Positions 1 through 5,327 of a stretch of 6,107 bases of DNA are shown piece by piece. A program made the position numbers and the translations under genes. The stretch is taken from NCBI GenBank assembly GCA_018656855.1, contig JABHYP010000639.1, positions 1 through 6,107 on the forward strand. The letters run 5' to 3'. How positions within the stretch are numbered: position 1 is the first letter of the stretch; every line of letters starts with the position of its first letter. The notes beneath the pieces are model-generated. The model was not told where the DNA came from, did no database searches, and saw nothing but the letters and a program-made list of their open reading frames with translations. The DNA comes from Candidatus Latescibacterota bacterium (GTDB lineage Bacteria; Latescibacterota; Latescibacteria; Latescibacterales; Latescibacteraceae).

Positions 1-1275
1 AATAATGATAAATCGCTTAAAAACAGAACGCTGTATATACACCCCATGACTCAGGCTGGGGCAAGGCTTCTTGCTGCGTCTTTTCGCTCTATTGACATTG
101 AAGCTAGGGTAATTCCCCCTTCTGATTCTAGAACGCTCGAATTGGGATCGATGTATTCCGCTGGTGATGAATGCCTTCCAGAAAAGGTCACTCTCGGAGA
201 TTACATCAAAATCACGGAAACTGAGGGATTTGACCCAGCAAAAACAGCTATTATGTTGCCTACAGCTAACGGCCCTTGCCGTTTCGGTCAGTATGTGCAT
301 AAACTTGAAAAGGTACTTTCTAAATGTGGTTATGAAGATATAATGCTTTTTTATCCCAGTAGTGAAAACGGTTATGAAGGCATTGCTAATAATAATTCAA
401 TATTTTACCGTAAAGCCTGGATAAGCATTGTATGTGCGGATATTTTACGGAAAATGCTTCTTAAAACCCGACCGTATGAAAAGATTAAAGGGACAACCGA
501 CCGGGTTTATGAAGATTCACTTTCAGCAATGGAAAAGGTTATTGAACAGAAAGATTTGAAGTTTCGAAAATATTTTACGAAAGTAGTTGAACAACTCATA
601 ATATCACGCGATGAGTTCAGAGCTATTGATGCTGATTATACTGAGGGGAAACCGCTTCTTATGGTAGTCGGTGAAATATTTTGCAGGCATAACCGATTCG
701 CGAACGAAAACATGCTCAAAAAACTTGAGGAACACGGCGCTGAAACATGGATAGCTGATGTTGCTGAATGGGTTATGTATACTGACTTTATAAGAAAACA
801 TCATCTGATACGCCGCGGTAAAAAATATTCAAAAGAAATGATAGTGACAAATTTGAAAGGACACATTATGAAGAAAGATGAACATAAACTTCTGGCTCCT
901 TTCAAAGAGGATTTTAAGGGATATGAAGAACCATCGAACATGGATGATATTGTCAACTACGGTGAACCTTATCTTTCATACAAGGGTGCGCTGGGAGAAA
1001 TGGTTCTCAGTATTGGGCGAACGGTATATTCATATTACAAAGGTGTTGATGGCATTGTTGATATCAGCCCATTTTCATGCATGAACGGTATTGTTTCTGA
1101 GTCTATATATCCTTCCATTTCAAAAGAACATAATGACATACCCTGCAGGGTTTTTTATTTTGATGGTATAAACTCAGACTTGGATCGTGACATTGGAATT
1201 TTCATGGAACTGGTGAAGGGGTACAAGAGTAGAAAGAAAATAGAGAGAATTTATCCCGAATATTATAAAAATTAA
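1..1275 (+). CDS. CoA-substrate-specific enzyme activase / 2-hydroxyacyl-CoA dehydratase-like protein, C-terminal part (5' end outside window)
   Basis: The reading frame is open from base 1 with no stop before the first ATG at 46, and the 15 codons upstream of that ATG already read like the family (TLYIHP before MTQAGARLLAASF). I therefore treat the gene as truncated by the window edge, not as starting at 46. About 424 residues are visible. Numbered from the ATG at 46, recognisable motifs are GDEC (Cys43), TANGPCRFGQY (Cys78), VGEIFCRHNRFANENMLKKLEEHGAE in the middle, and SPFSCMNGIVSE (Cys345) near the end. Family members use such cysteines to bind an Fe-S cluster. The pattern matches the C-terminal region of large (often about 1400 residue) activases of the (R)-2-hydroxyglutaryl-CoA dehydratase/benzoyl-CoA reductase group, whose N-terminal ASKHA ATPase domains would lie upstream. 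Family members couple ATP hydrolysis to low-potential electron transfer; the substrate here is unknown. A free-standing DUF2229-type protein is the alternative. Confidence 0.85.
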   Translation, partial: NNDKSLKNRTLYIHPMTQAGARLLAASFRSIDIEARVIPPSDSRTLELGSMYSAGDECLPEKVTLGDYIKITETEGFDPAKTAIMLPTANGPCRFGQYVHKLEKVLSKCGYEDIMLFYPSSENGYEGIANNNSIFYRKAWISIVCADILRKMLLKTRPYEKIKGTTDRVYEDSLSAMEKVIEQKDLKFRKYFTKVVEQLIISRDEFRAIDADYTEGKPLLMVVGEIFCRHNRFANENMLKKLEEHGAETWIADVAEWVMYTDFIRKHHLIRRGKKYSKEMIVTNLKGHIMKKDEHKLLAPFKEDFKGYEEPSNMDDIVNYGEPYLSYKGALGEMVLSIGRTVYSYYKGVDGIVDISPFSCMNGIVSESIYPSISKEHNDIPCRVFYFDGINSDLDRDIGIFMELVKGYKSRKKIERIYPEYYKN

Positions 1276-1326
1276 TAAAATATTTATGTAAAGCGGCAAT
1301 TTAATAAAGTATTACACTGAGTTATA

Positions 1327-1354
1327 TTAAACTTTAATAAAAGTTTAACTTTTT
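1327..1354 (+). terminator. AT-rich perfect hairpin followed by T-run (terminator or leader hairpin)
   Basis: Bases 1327-1335 (TTAAACTTT) and 1340-1348 (AAAGTTTAA) form a perfect 9-bp stem with the four-base loop AATA, followed by C and five T. It sits 52 bases after the activase stop and only 25 bases before the start of the next gene. The shape is that of an intrinsic terminator for the upstream gene, but only one G-C pair supports the stem, so it may be weak. If transcription of the next gene starts upstream, the hairpin would instead lie in its leader just before the ribosome binding site. Confidence 0.5.
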
Positions 1355-1372
1355 CAGAAAAGGATTAACTAT

Positions 1373-1591
1373 ATGGCTAAAACGAAATCAGAAAAAAATA
1401 CGGAGTGGATTTTTTGCAGGAATATTAAGGGAAAATGTTCCGGCATAAATCCTAAAACTAAAATTTTGGAAAAAATTCCCAAAACTATTAAGGTCCACGG
1501 GAAAGAAGTTCCTGGCTGGAAAGTAAAAATTGAACAGGATAAAAGTGAAGGTCATGTGAATCTTACCCTGTCAAGTTATTCTGATGAATAG
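1373..1591 (+). CDS. Small lysine-rich protein of unknown function (72 aa)
   Basis: I do not recognise this protein. It is supported as a gene by an ATG with a good Shine-Dalgarno (AAAAGGA at 1358-1364, 8 bases before the start) and by a strong terminator 15 bases after its stop. The product has 14 lysines, 1 arginine, 7 glutamates and 2 aspartates, so it is clearly basic. It has no signal peptide or membrane segment. Two cysteines (15 and 22, FCRNIKGKC) are spaced CX6C, too few for a classical zinc site unless the protein dimerises. The C-terminal half (VHGKEVPGWKVKIEQ, then HVNLTLSSYSDE) alternates polar and hydrophobic residues, compatible with beta strands. It appears monocistronic, between the activase and the thiamine gene, and neither neighbour suggests a role. 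A nucleic-acid-binding protein would fit the charge, but that is a guess. Confidence 0.7.
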   Translation: MAKTKSEKNTEWIFCRNIKGKCSGINPKTKILEKIPKTIKVHGKEVPGWKVKIEQDKSEGHVNLTLSSYSDE

Positions 1592-1606
1592 AAAACTTGC
1601 ACATAC

Positions 1607-1642
1607 ATACTCCTCATCGATTTACCTCGGAGGGGTATTTTT
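1607..1642 (+). terminator. Rho-independent terminator after the 72-aa gene
   Basis: ATACTCCTC (1607-1615) pairs with GAGGGGTAT (1630-1638), giving 9 pairs including one G-T. An inner CGA/TCG helix (1618-1620 with 1627-1629) extends the stem. A run of five T (1638-1642) follows directly, overlapping the last paired base. Position 15 bases after the stop codon and the GC-rich stem in an AT-rich context make this a convincing intrinsic terminator. Confidence 0.8.
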
Positions 1643-1657
1643 GCGTTTCAGCCCAAT

Positions 1658-1680
1658 ATTTTATAAATAGTAGAATTTCA
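1658..1680. repeat. 23-base intergenic element, copy 1 (upstream of the thiamine gene)
   Basis: This stretch reads ATTTTATAAATAGT, then AG, then AATTTCA. It matches bases 2873-2895 at 21 of 23 positions; only the two central bases (AG here, GT there) differ. It lies between the terminator at 1642 and the TTG start at 1743. The TATAAA inside it could serve as a -10-like element, but no good -35 at normal spacing is evident, so I list it as a repeat of unknown role. Confidence 0.5.
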
Positions 1681-1725
1681 GCGAGTTAATTGTTATTTAT
1701 ACTCACGATATTGCTTCCCAATAAT

Positions 1726-1730
1726 AAGGA
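1726..1730 (+). promoter_or_regulatory. Ribosome binding site deciding the TTG start of the thiamine gene
   Basis: AAGGA lies 12 bases before the TTG at 1743. The spacing is long, but the frame has a stop at 1725-1727 and no ATG or GTG lies between it and the TTG. The ThiD2 domain match starts within the first ten residues after the TTG, so a later ATG would cut into the domain. Confidence 0.5.
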
Positions 1731-1742
1731 CTGATCACTCCC

Positions 1743-2801
1743 TTGAAATATCCTGAAGAAAACGTTTACCGTCTTTTGGATGCGAATATGAACCGCTCGC
1801 TTGAGGGAATACGCGTTATGGAAGAAACGGCGCGAATGCTTTTTGATGACAGCGAGCTTACATCCTCACTTAAAAATATCCGTCATGAACTAATCGGTAT
1901 TATAAAAAAAGAAAAAAATCTTTCCAGAAAAATGCTTTCTGCCAGGGACTCAGAGCGTGATGTTCTTCGAAACGGTGAAACGGAATCCGAACAATCACGT
2001 AATGGAGTTAGCTCAATTGTGAGCGCTAATGCGCACCGTGCTCAGGAGGCGGTACGCTCGATGGAGGAATATGTAAAACTTTCTTTTTCAGGTCTTTCGG
2101 AACAGTTCAAGAGGATCAGGTTCCGTCTTTATGATATTGAAAAATCTCTCGTCTTACGTATTAACTCTCACGAATTAACGGGCAAAGGCCGCCTCGAACT
2201 CTGTGTTCTCATTGAAAATAATCATTTAAGTCAATTTTCTATCCACAATGAAACTCGGTCGGCTTTTGAAGGAGGCGCAGGAACTTTAGTATTCCAGGAT
2301 AGATTATCTAATGACAGGGATTTTTTCATGGGTGCCGAAGAATTCCTGAACGCATGTCATAATGAAAAAGTCACCACTATACTTGAGGGGCGGCTTGATT
2401 GTGCCATGATTCTCGGTGCGGACGGCGTTCAGCTTAATGAAGAATGTATTCCGGTAAAAGCCAGTAGAACCTTTTCCGGAGCCGGAGATGGTTTTGTAAT
2501 TGGATACAGTATTTCCGGCAAATCCTTTTTTGAAGACGTAAAAATTGATGAAGTTGATTATCTTCTGTTAGAATCTTTTAATGATTCATCTCACTTGAAC
2601 CTTGATGAATTAAAAAAGATCAGGACCATTGCCGATAAGTCACCGGTTCCGGTTGTGGTGCTGTGCGATGGAGTAAAAGAAACTGTAGAACTTGCTCTGG
2701 AGTGCGGAATAACAGGAATATCTGTAAAAATAACAGGAAGTAAATCATTTGAAATAAAAAAAATTAGAGATATTATTGATGAATTCAATTCCGGAAGTTA
2801 A
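1743..2801 (+). CDS. ThiD2-ThiE-like fusion protein (HMP-P kinase-like domain plus degenerate thiamine phosphate synthase-like domain)
   Basis: The product is 352 residues from a TTG start. Residues about 8-137 match the ThiD2 family, an alternative hydroxymethylpyrimidine-phosphate kinase found in several bacterial phyla, often fused to ThiE. Marks are LLDANMNRSLEGIRVMEE, the ARDSERD segment and SANAHRAQEAVRSMEE; the two flanking motifs look like an internal duplication. Residues about 150-350 resemble the ThiE barrel, with GADGVQL (225-231), GYS (254-256) and GITGISVKI near the end. However, the usual QLREK motif reads FQDRL (184-188), the NDR motif reads EGR (215-217), the aspartate after GQE is Cys235, and the GPxFPTxTK loop is absent. 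In working ThiE these bind pyrophosphate, Mg and substrates, so condensation activity is doubtful. HMP-P kinase activity of the N-terminus is plausible. No THI-box (TPP riboswitch) is visible upstream. Its transcript appears separate from both neighbours. Confidence 0.85.
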   Translation: MKYPEENVYRLLDANMNRSLEGIRVMEETARMLFDDSELTSSLKNIRHELIGIIKKEKNLSRKMLSARDSERDVLRNGETESEQSRNGVSSIVSANAHRAQEAVRSMEEYVKLSFSGLSEQFKRIRFRLYDIEKSLVLRINSHELTGKGRLELCVLIENNHLSQFSIHNETRSAFEGGAGTLVFQDRLSNDRDFFMGAEEFLNACHNEKVTTILEGRLDCAMILGADGVQLNEECIPVKASRTFSGAGDGFVIGYSISGKSFFEDVKIDEVDYLLLESFNDSSHLNLDELKKIRTIADKSPVPVVVLCDGVKETVELALECGITGISVKITGSKSFEIKKIRDIIDEFNSGS

Positions 2802-3105
2802 ATAAAATATTCCGTTAACAATGATGAAAATATCATCAGAAAAACAAGTTGATTATAAATACATTTTTTTTTATTTTATAAATAGTGTAATTTCAATTAT
2901 TCTTAATGCCGCTTTTAGAGGTGACAACCGGATAATGCCTGTCACTTACTTCTCGATTTCACAAATTAAAATAATAATTTCTTCAAGTTTAATGCCTGGA
3001 GAGCATGAAGCATTGTTACATTTCGTAAAATATATTGCGTATATATGTTAGTTACAGATAAGTAAAAGCTGTTAATTTAAAAATCAATATTTTAGGAGTT
3101 CTGTT
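2802..3105. other. 304-base AT-rich intergenic region without a convincing gene
   Basis: No credible coding gene is seen; a 76-codon frame from 2821 has no Shine-Dalgarno and looks like AT-rich noise. Contents: a 6-bp hairpin at 2822-2838 (TGATGA/TCATCA) with no T-run after it; a nine-T run (2864-2872); the second copy of the 23-base element (2873-2895); a dyad GTGACA/TGTCAC at 2921-2926 and 2940-2945 with a 13-base loop; and the octamer TAATGCCT twice (2933-2940, 2990-2997). A weak promoter-like pair, TTACAT (3016-3021) and TATATA (3040-3045) with an 18-base spacer, could serve the hpf operon. The length suggests this is the operon's promoter and leader region. A small RNA is possible but unproven. 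Confidence 0.6.
2873..2895. repeat. 23-base intergenic element, copy 2 (upstream of the hpf operon)
   Basis: It reads ATTTTATAAATAGT, then GT, then AATTTCA, matching copy 1 (1658-1680) at 21 of 23 bases in the same orientation. Homology stops abruptly on both sides. It is 210 bases upstream of the hpf start, against 62 bases from copy 1 to its gene, so it is not at a fixed distance from the start codon. Confidence 0.5.
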
Positions 3106-3477
3106 ATGGTAAAAACCTATGAGTTTGATGTAACCCTGACATGCAGGAATAATGAATGTGATGTGCAGACCAGGGAGGAAGCACAGGATCAAATTCACAA
3201 ACTATCAAAATATCACACACATATTATTGATGGAAATATTATGATTGACAAGCAAAATTCATCTTTTAAGGTTGAGGTTTCACTTCGTGTTCCCGGCCAT
3301 ACCTTGATAGCAACTGATGTGGATTACAGCCGGTCAAAAGCGCTTGATGCTGCAATAGAAAAAACGAAAGTTCAATTGAAGAAACTAAAAAGTAAAGTGA
3401 TAGATCATCGTGCAACTCCTCCGCTACCAGAAGTGGTAAGTCCCGAACCGGAGGAGTCTGATGATTTTTCTGAATAG
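3106..3477 (+). CDS. hpf: Ribosome hibernation-promoting factor (HPF/RaiA, S30AE family), short form
   Basis: The ATG has a strong Shine-Dalgarno (AGGAG at 3094-3098, 7 bases upstream). The 123-residue product has the beta-alpha-beta-beta-beta-alpha pattern of S30AE proteins: an N-terminal strand (YEFDVTLTCR), a helix EEAQDQIHKLSKYH, strands NIMIDKQNSSFKVEVSLRVPGHTLIATD, and the diagnostic last helix RSKALDAAIEKTKVQLKKLKSKV. Family members bind the small ribosomal subunit in the decoding channel and inactivate ribosomes in slow growth. It lacks the C-terminal dimerisation domain of long HPF (about 180-190 residues) and instead ends in a proline- and acid-rich tail (residues about 104-123, PPLPEVVSPEPEESDDFSE). 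The N-terminus is divergent, with Cys13 and Cys18 (CRNNEC). It is the first gene of the operon; its stop lies 10 bases before hprK. Many bacteria have the order rpoN-hpf-hprK or ptsN, but rpoN is not upstream here. Confidence 0.85.
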   Translation: MVKTYEFDVTLTCRNNECDVQTREEAQDQIHKLSKYHTHIIDGNIMIDKQNSSFKVEVSLRVPGHTLIATDVDYSRSKALDAAIEKTKVQLKKLKSKVIDHRATPPLPEVVSPEPEESDDFSE

Positions 3478-3483
3478 AGGTGA
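3476..3483 (+). promoter_or_regulatory. Ribosome binding site of hprK overlapping the hpf stop codon
   Basis: AGAGGTGA overlaps the TAG stop of hpf (3475-3477) and ends 4 bases before the GTG at 3488. This supports GTG as the hprK start and suggests translational coupling with hpf. Confidence 0.65.
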
Positions 3484-3487
3484 CTGA

Positions 3488-4438
3488 GTGGGTAAATATA
3501 CTATTGATAATTTTCTGAGGGAGAATTCCGAGCGGCTTAGTCTTAAACTGCTTGCTGGCAATAAAGGGCTGTCAAACGAGCTGGTAACACCTGAGCTCAA
3601 CCGTCCCGGGCTGGCACTTAGCGGTTTTGTTAACCTGTTTCTGTATAACCGCATTCAACTTATTGGAAACACGGAAGTACTGTACGCAAACGGACTGTCA
3701 ACTAAAAAACGTCTTGAAGCTTATGAGATTATATGTCAATTCGAAATTCCCTGTATTGTGTTCACTAACGGGAAATACCCTCCAGATGAAATGATAAAGA
3801 GTTGCAACAAAAATGGTATCCCTCTCATAATTTCATCGTTAACAACCACCCAGTTTACTCACCTTTTCAGCTATTACGTTGAAGATATTTTTGCACCATC
3901 AATAACTGTTCATGGAGCTCTGGTCGATGTGTACGGCGTAGGCCTTCTTTTTACCGGTAGACCGGGTATCGGAAAAAGCGAAGTGACTCTCGATTTGGTA
4001 GAGAGGGGGCACAGACTGGTCGCAGATGACATTATCCATATTATCAGAAAGTCACGCGGAATCGTTGTTGGAACATCAAATCCCATGACACGGTCATTAC
4101 TTGAAATCCGTGGAGTAGGAATTGTTGATGTAGAGAAGATGTTCGGTATCAGGGCAATACGTATGCAAAAACGCATTGAAGTCGAAGTTCAACTTAAAGA
4201 TTGGGATCCTGACAGACCAATGGACCGTACCGGTTTGGATGAAAAAATCTCAACCATCCTCGATGTTGATATTTCTAGGGTAGAGGTTCCTATCTATCCA
4301 GGTAAATACGTGGCAGTTATTGTAGAATCAATAGCGCTGGATCATCTATTAAAAATGCAGGGATTTGATGTTGCAAGAGATCTGGCAACACGTCAGATGG
4401 AACAGATAAAAGAAAAGCAGAATAGAGCGAGAAAATGA
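3488..4438 (+). CDS. hprK: HPr kinase/phosphorylase
   Basis: The GTG start gives a 316-residue protein, the usual length for HprK. The N-terminal domain (about 1-130) is the regulatory fold; the C-terminal domain carries all signatures. These are HGALVDVYGVGLLFTG (His142), the Walker A loop GRPGIGKSE (157-165), the RGHRLVADDI segment with Asp180 and Asp181, the HprK signature LLEIRGVGIVDVEKMFG (204-220), and the late region VEVPIYPGKYVAVIVESIALDH (265-286). HprK is a cytoplasmic bifunctional enzyme that phosphorylates a serine of HPr using ATP or pyrophosphate and reverses this by phosphorolysis. In Gram-negatives it usually tunes a regulatory PTS rather than CcpA-type repression. It ends in a basic helix (residues about 300-316). 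The stop overlaps the EIIA start as ATGA, indicating coupling. RapZ/YvcJ, often located between hprK and EIIA, is absent here. Identity is very secure. Confidence 0.96.
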   Translation: MGKYTIDNFLRENSERLSLKLLAGNKGLSNELVTPELNRPGLALSGFVNLFLYNRIQLIGNTEVLYANGLSTKKRLEAYEIICQFEIPCIVFTNGKYPPDEMIKSCNKNGIPLIISSLTTTQFTHLFSYYVEDIFAPSITVHGALVDVYGVGLLFTGRPGIGKSEVTLDLVERGHRLVADDIIHIIRKSRGIVVGTSNPMTRSLLEIRGVGIVDVEKMFGIRAIRMQKRIEVEVQLKDWDPDRPMDRTGLDEKISTILDVDISRVEVPIYPGKYVAVIVESIALDHLLKMQGFDVARDLATRQMEQIKEKQNRARK

Positions 4439-4806
4439 TTTACGGATTGTTAGTTGGACATAGAGATATTGGGGAAGGCATTTTAAGAGCTTTAAAATCC
4501 ATTTCCGGTGGTATCGAGAACTTTTCTTGTATTTCTAACGATGGACTTTCAACAAATGAACTTGTTGAGAAAATAATAGCTTTTTCTGATGACCACAAAG
4601 GAGAGGGGCTATTAATATTTGTCGATTTGTATGGCGGCTCATGTTGGAGAGCATCAAAAAAGGCGAAACTCAAGAGTACACATATTATAAGCGGCGCAAA
4701 TCTTCCGATGCTTCTGTCATTTATAAATAAACGTGAATCATTCTCTTTAGATGACTTGCCCGTTATTATTGAAAATGACGGAAAACGTGGAATTACTCTT
4801 GATTAA
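4435..4806 (+). CDS. PTS EIIA component, mannose family (ManX-type EIIA)
   Basis: The 123-residue product shows the EIIA(Man) fold signature: an N-terminal strand ending in the phosphorylated histidine (YGLLVGHRDIGEG, His9), the VDLYGGS motif with Asp64 after a central strand (LLIFVDLYGG), and the late strand and helix IISGANLPMLLSF. EIIA accepts phosphate from HPr on the histidine and passes it to EIIB. Differences from the common pattern are HR instead of HG after the catalytic histidine and GGSCWRAS instead of GGSPxN after Asp64. Phospho-transfer residues remain, so it is probably active, but partner recognition may differ. It is a single domain, not fused to EIIB as in E. coli ManX. The start is the ATG overlapping the hprK stop (ATGA); no strong Shine-Dalgarno is seen, consistent with coupling. 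No IIC or IID follows, so a regulatory role is as likely as sugar transport. Confidence 0.88.
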   Translation: MIYGLLVGHRDIGEGILRALKSISGGIENFSCISNDGLSTNELVEKIIAFSDDHKGEGLLIFVDLYGGSCWRASKKAKLKSTHIISGANLPMLLSFINKRESFSLDDLPVIIENDGKRGITLD

Positions 4807-4846
4807 TAATATTTTGTATTGACGATTACCGGAATCTGAAAAATAT

Positions 4847-5320
4847 ATGTCTATTATTCTTGCCCGCATAGATGACAGGCTTATTCACGGCCAGGTTACA
4901 GAAGGATGGTGTACTAAACTGAAGCCGGAAATAATTCTTGTTGTTTCTGATGAAGTTTCATCTTCTGACTGGTTGTCCGATCTCTGCCTTGCCGCTTTGC
5001 CGACTTATTACAAAGGAATTGTTACAAGCACTTCCGAAGCCCCTGAAAAAATAAATGAACTTGACAAGACTCTTCCTACGGCTTACGTTCTCTTTGAATC
5101 ACCGAAGGATGTATTCACGGTTATTGAAAATGGCGCAAGATTAACTGAGGTTAATGTAGGCGGTATGCATTCAACCAAGGGCAAGCGAGAAATGCTTGAT
5201 TACATTTTTGTTGATGATAATGATATAAAATATCTGAAATTATTGCAGGATAGGGGAATAGAGCTTGATTTCAGGGATCTACCCGACACTGCAGCTTTTG
5301 ATGTAATGACTCGATTATGA
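4847..5320 (+). CDS. PTS EIIB component, mannose/fructose/sorbose family
   Basis: The 157-residue protein opens with the family's hallmark loop ARIDDRLIHGQVTEGW, in which His14 is the phosphorylation site, and ends with the expected NVGGMHSTKGKREM segment (about 123-136) and a final GIELDFRDLP strand. Length is normal for a free-standing EIIB of this family. In a transporter it passes phosphate from EIIA to the sugar bound by IIC/IID. The gene starts 40 bases after EIIA; its Shine-Dalgarno is weak (GGAA at 4831-4834, 12 bases before ATG), and no terminator lies in the gap, so I read it as part of the same transcript. Without visible IIC/IID it may act only in a phosphorelay, or the membrane components may be encoded elsewhere. 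An orphan signalling role is inference. Confidence 0.92.
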   Translation: MSIILARIDDRLIHGQVTEGWCTKLKPEIILVVSDEVSSSDWLSDLCLAALPTYYKGIVTSTSEAPEKINELDKTLPTAYVLFESPKDVFTVIENGARLTEVNVGGMHSTKGKREMLDYIFVDDNDIKYLKLLQDRGIELDFRDLPDTAAFDVMTRL

Positions 5321-5327
5321 TGGATAC

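Noticed and set aside
878..1084. A 68-codon + strand frame inside the activase gene
   Set aside because: It overlaps conserved activase sequence in another frame and has no independent support.
2927..2945. TPP-riboswitch-like string GGATAATGCC near a thiamine gene
   Set aside because: The 3' half of the THI-box looks similar, but the CTGAGA region and the paired P2/P3 stems are missing, and the string lies downstream of the thiamine gene and upstream of hpf.
2997..3012. Possible sigma-54 (-24/-12) promoter, GG and GC separated by 10 bases
   Set aside because: Only the GG, GC and a few other positions fit; the CAC and TT of the consensus are absent, so chance is the simpler explanation even though hpf clusters are often linked to rpoN.
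2821..3051. A 76-codon + strand frame in the gap between the thiamine gene and hpf
   Set aside because: It has no Shine-Dalgarno, contains a T-run and the intergenic repeat, and its translation is low-complexity (I, F, S, Y, N rich) with no family resemblance.
4819..4849. TTGACG with a TATATG 19 bases later, a possible promoter between EIIA and EIIB
   Set aside because: The -10-like element would overlap the EIIB start codon, leaving no leader for the gene; more likely EIIB is read through from hprK-EIIA.
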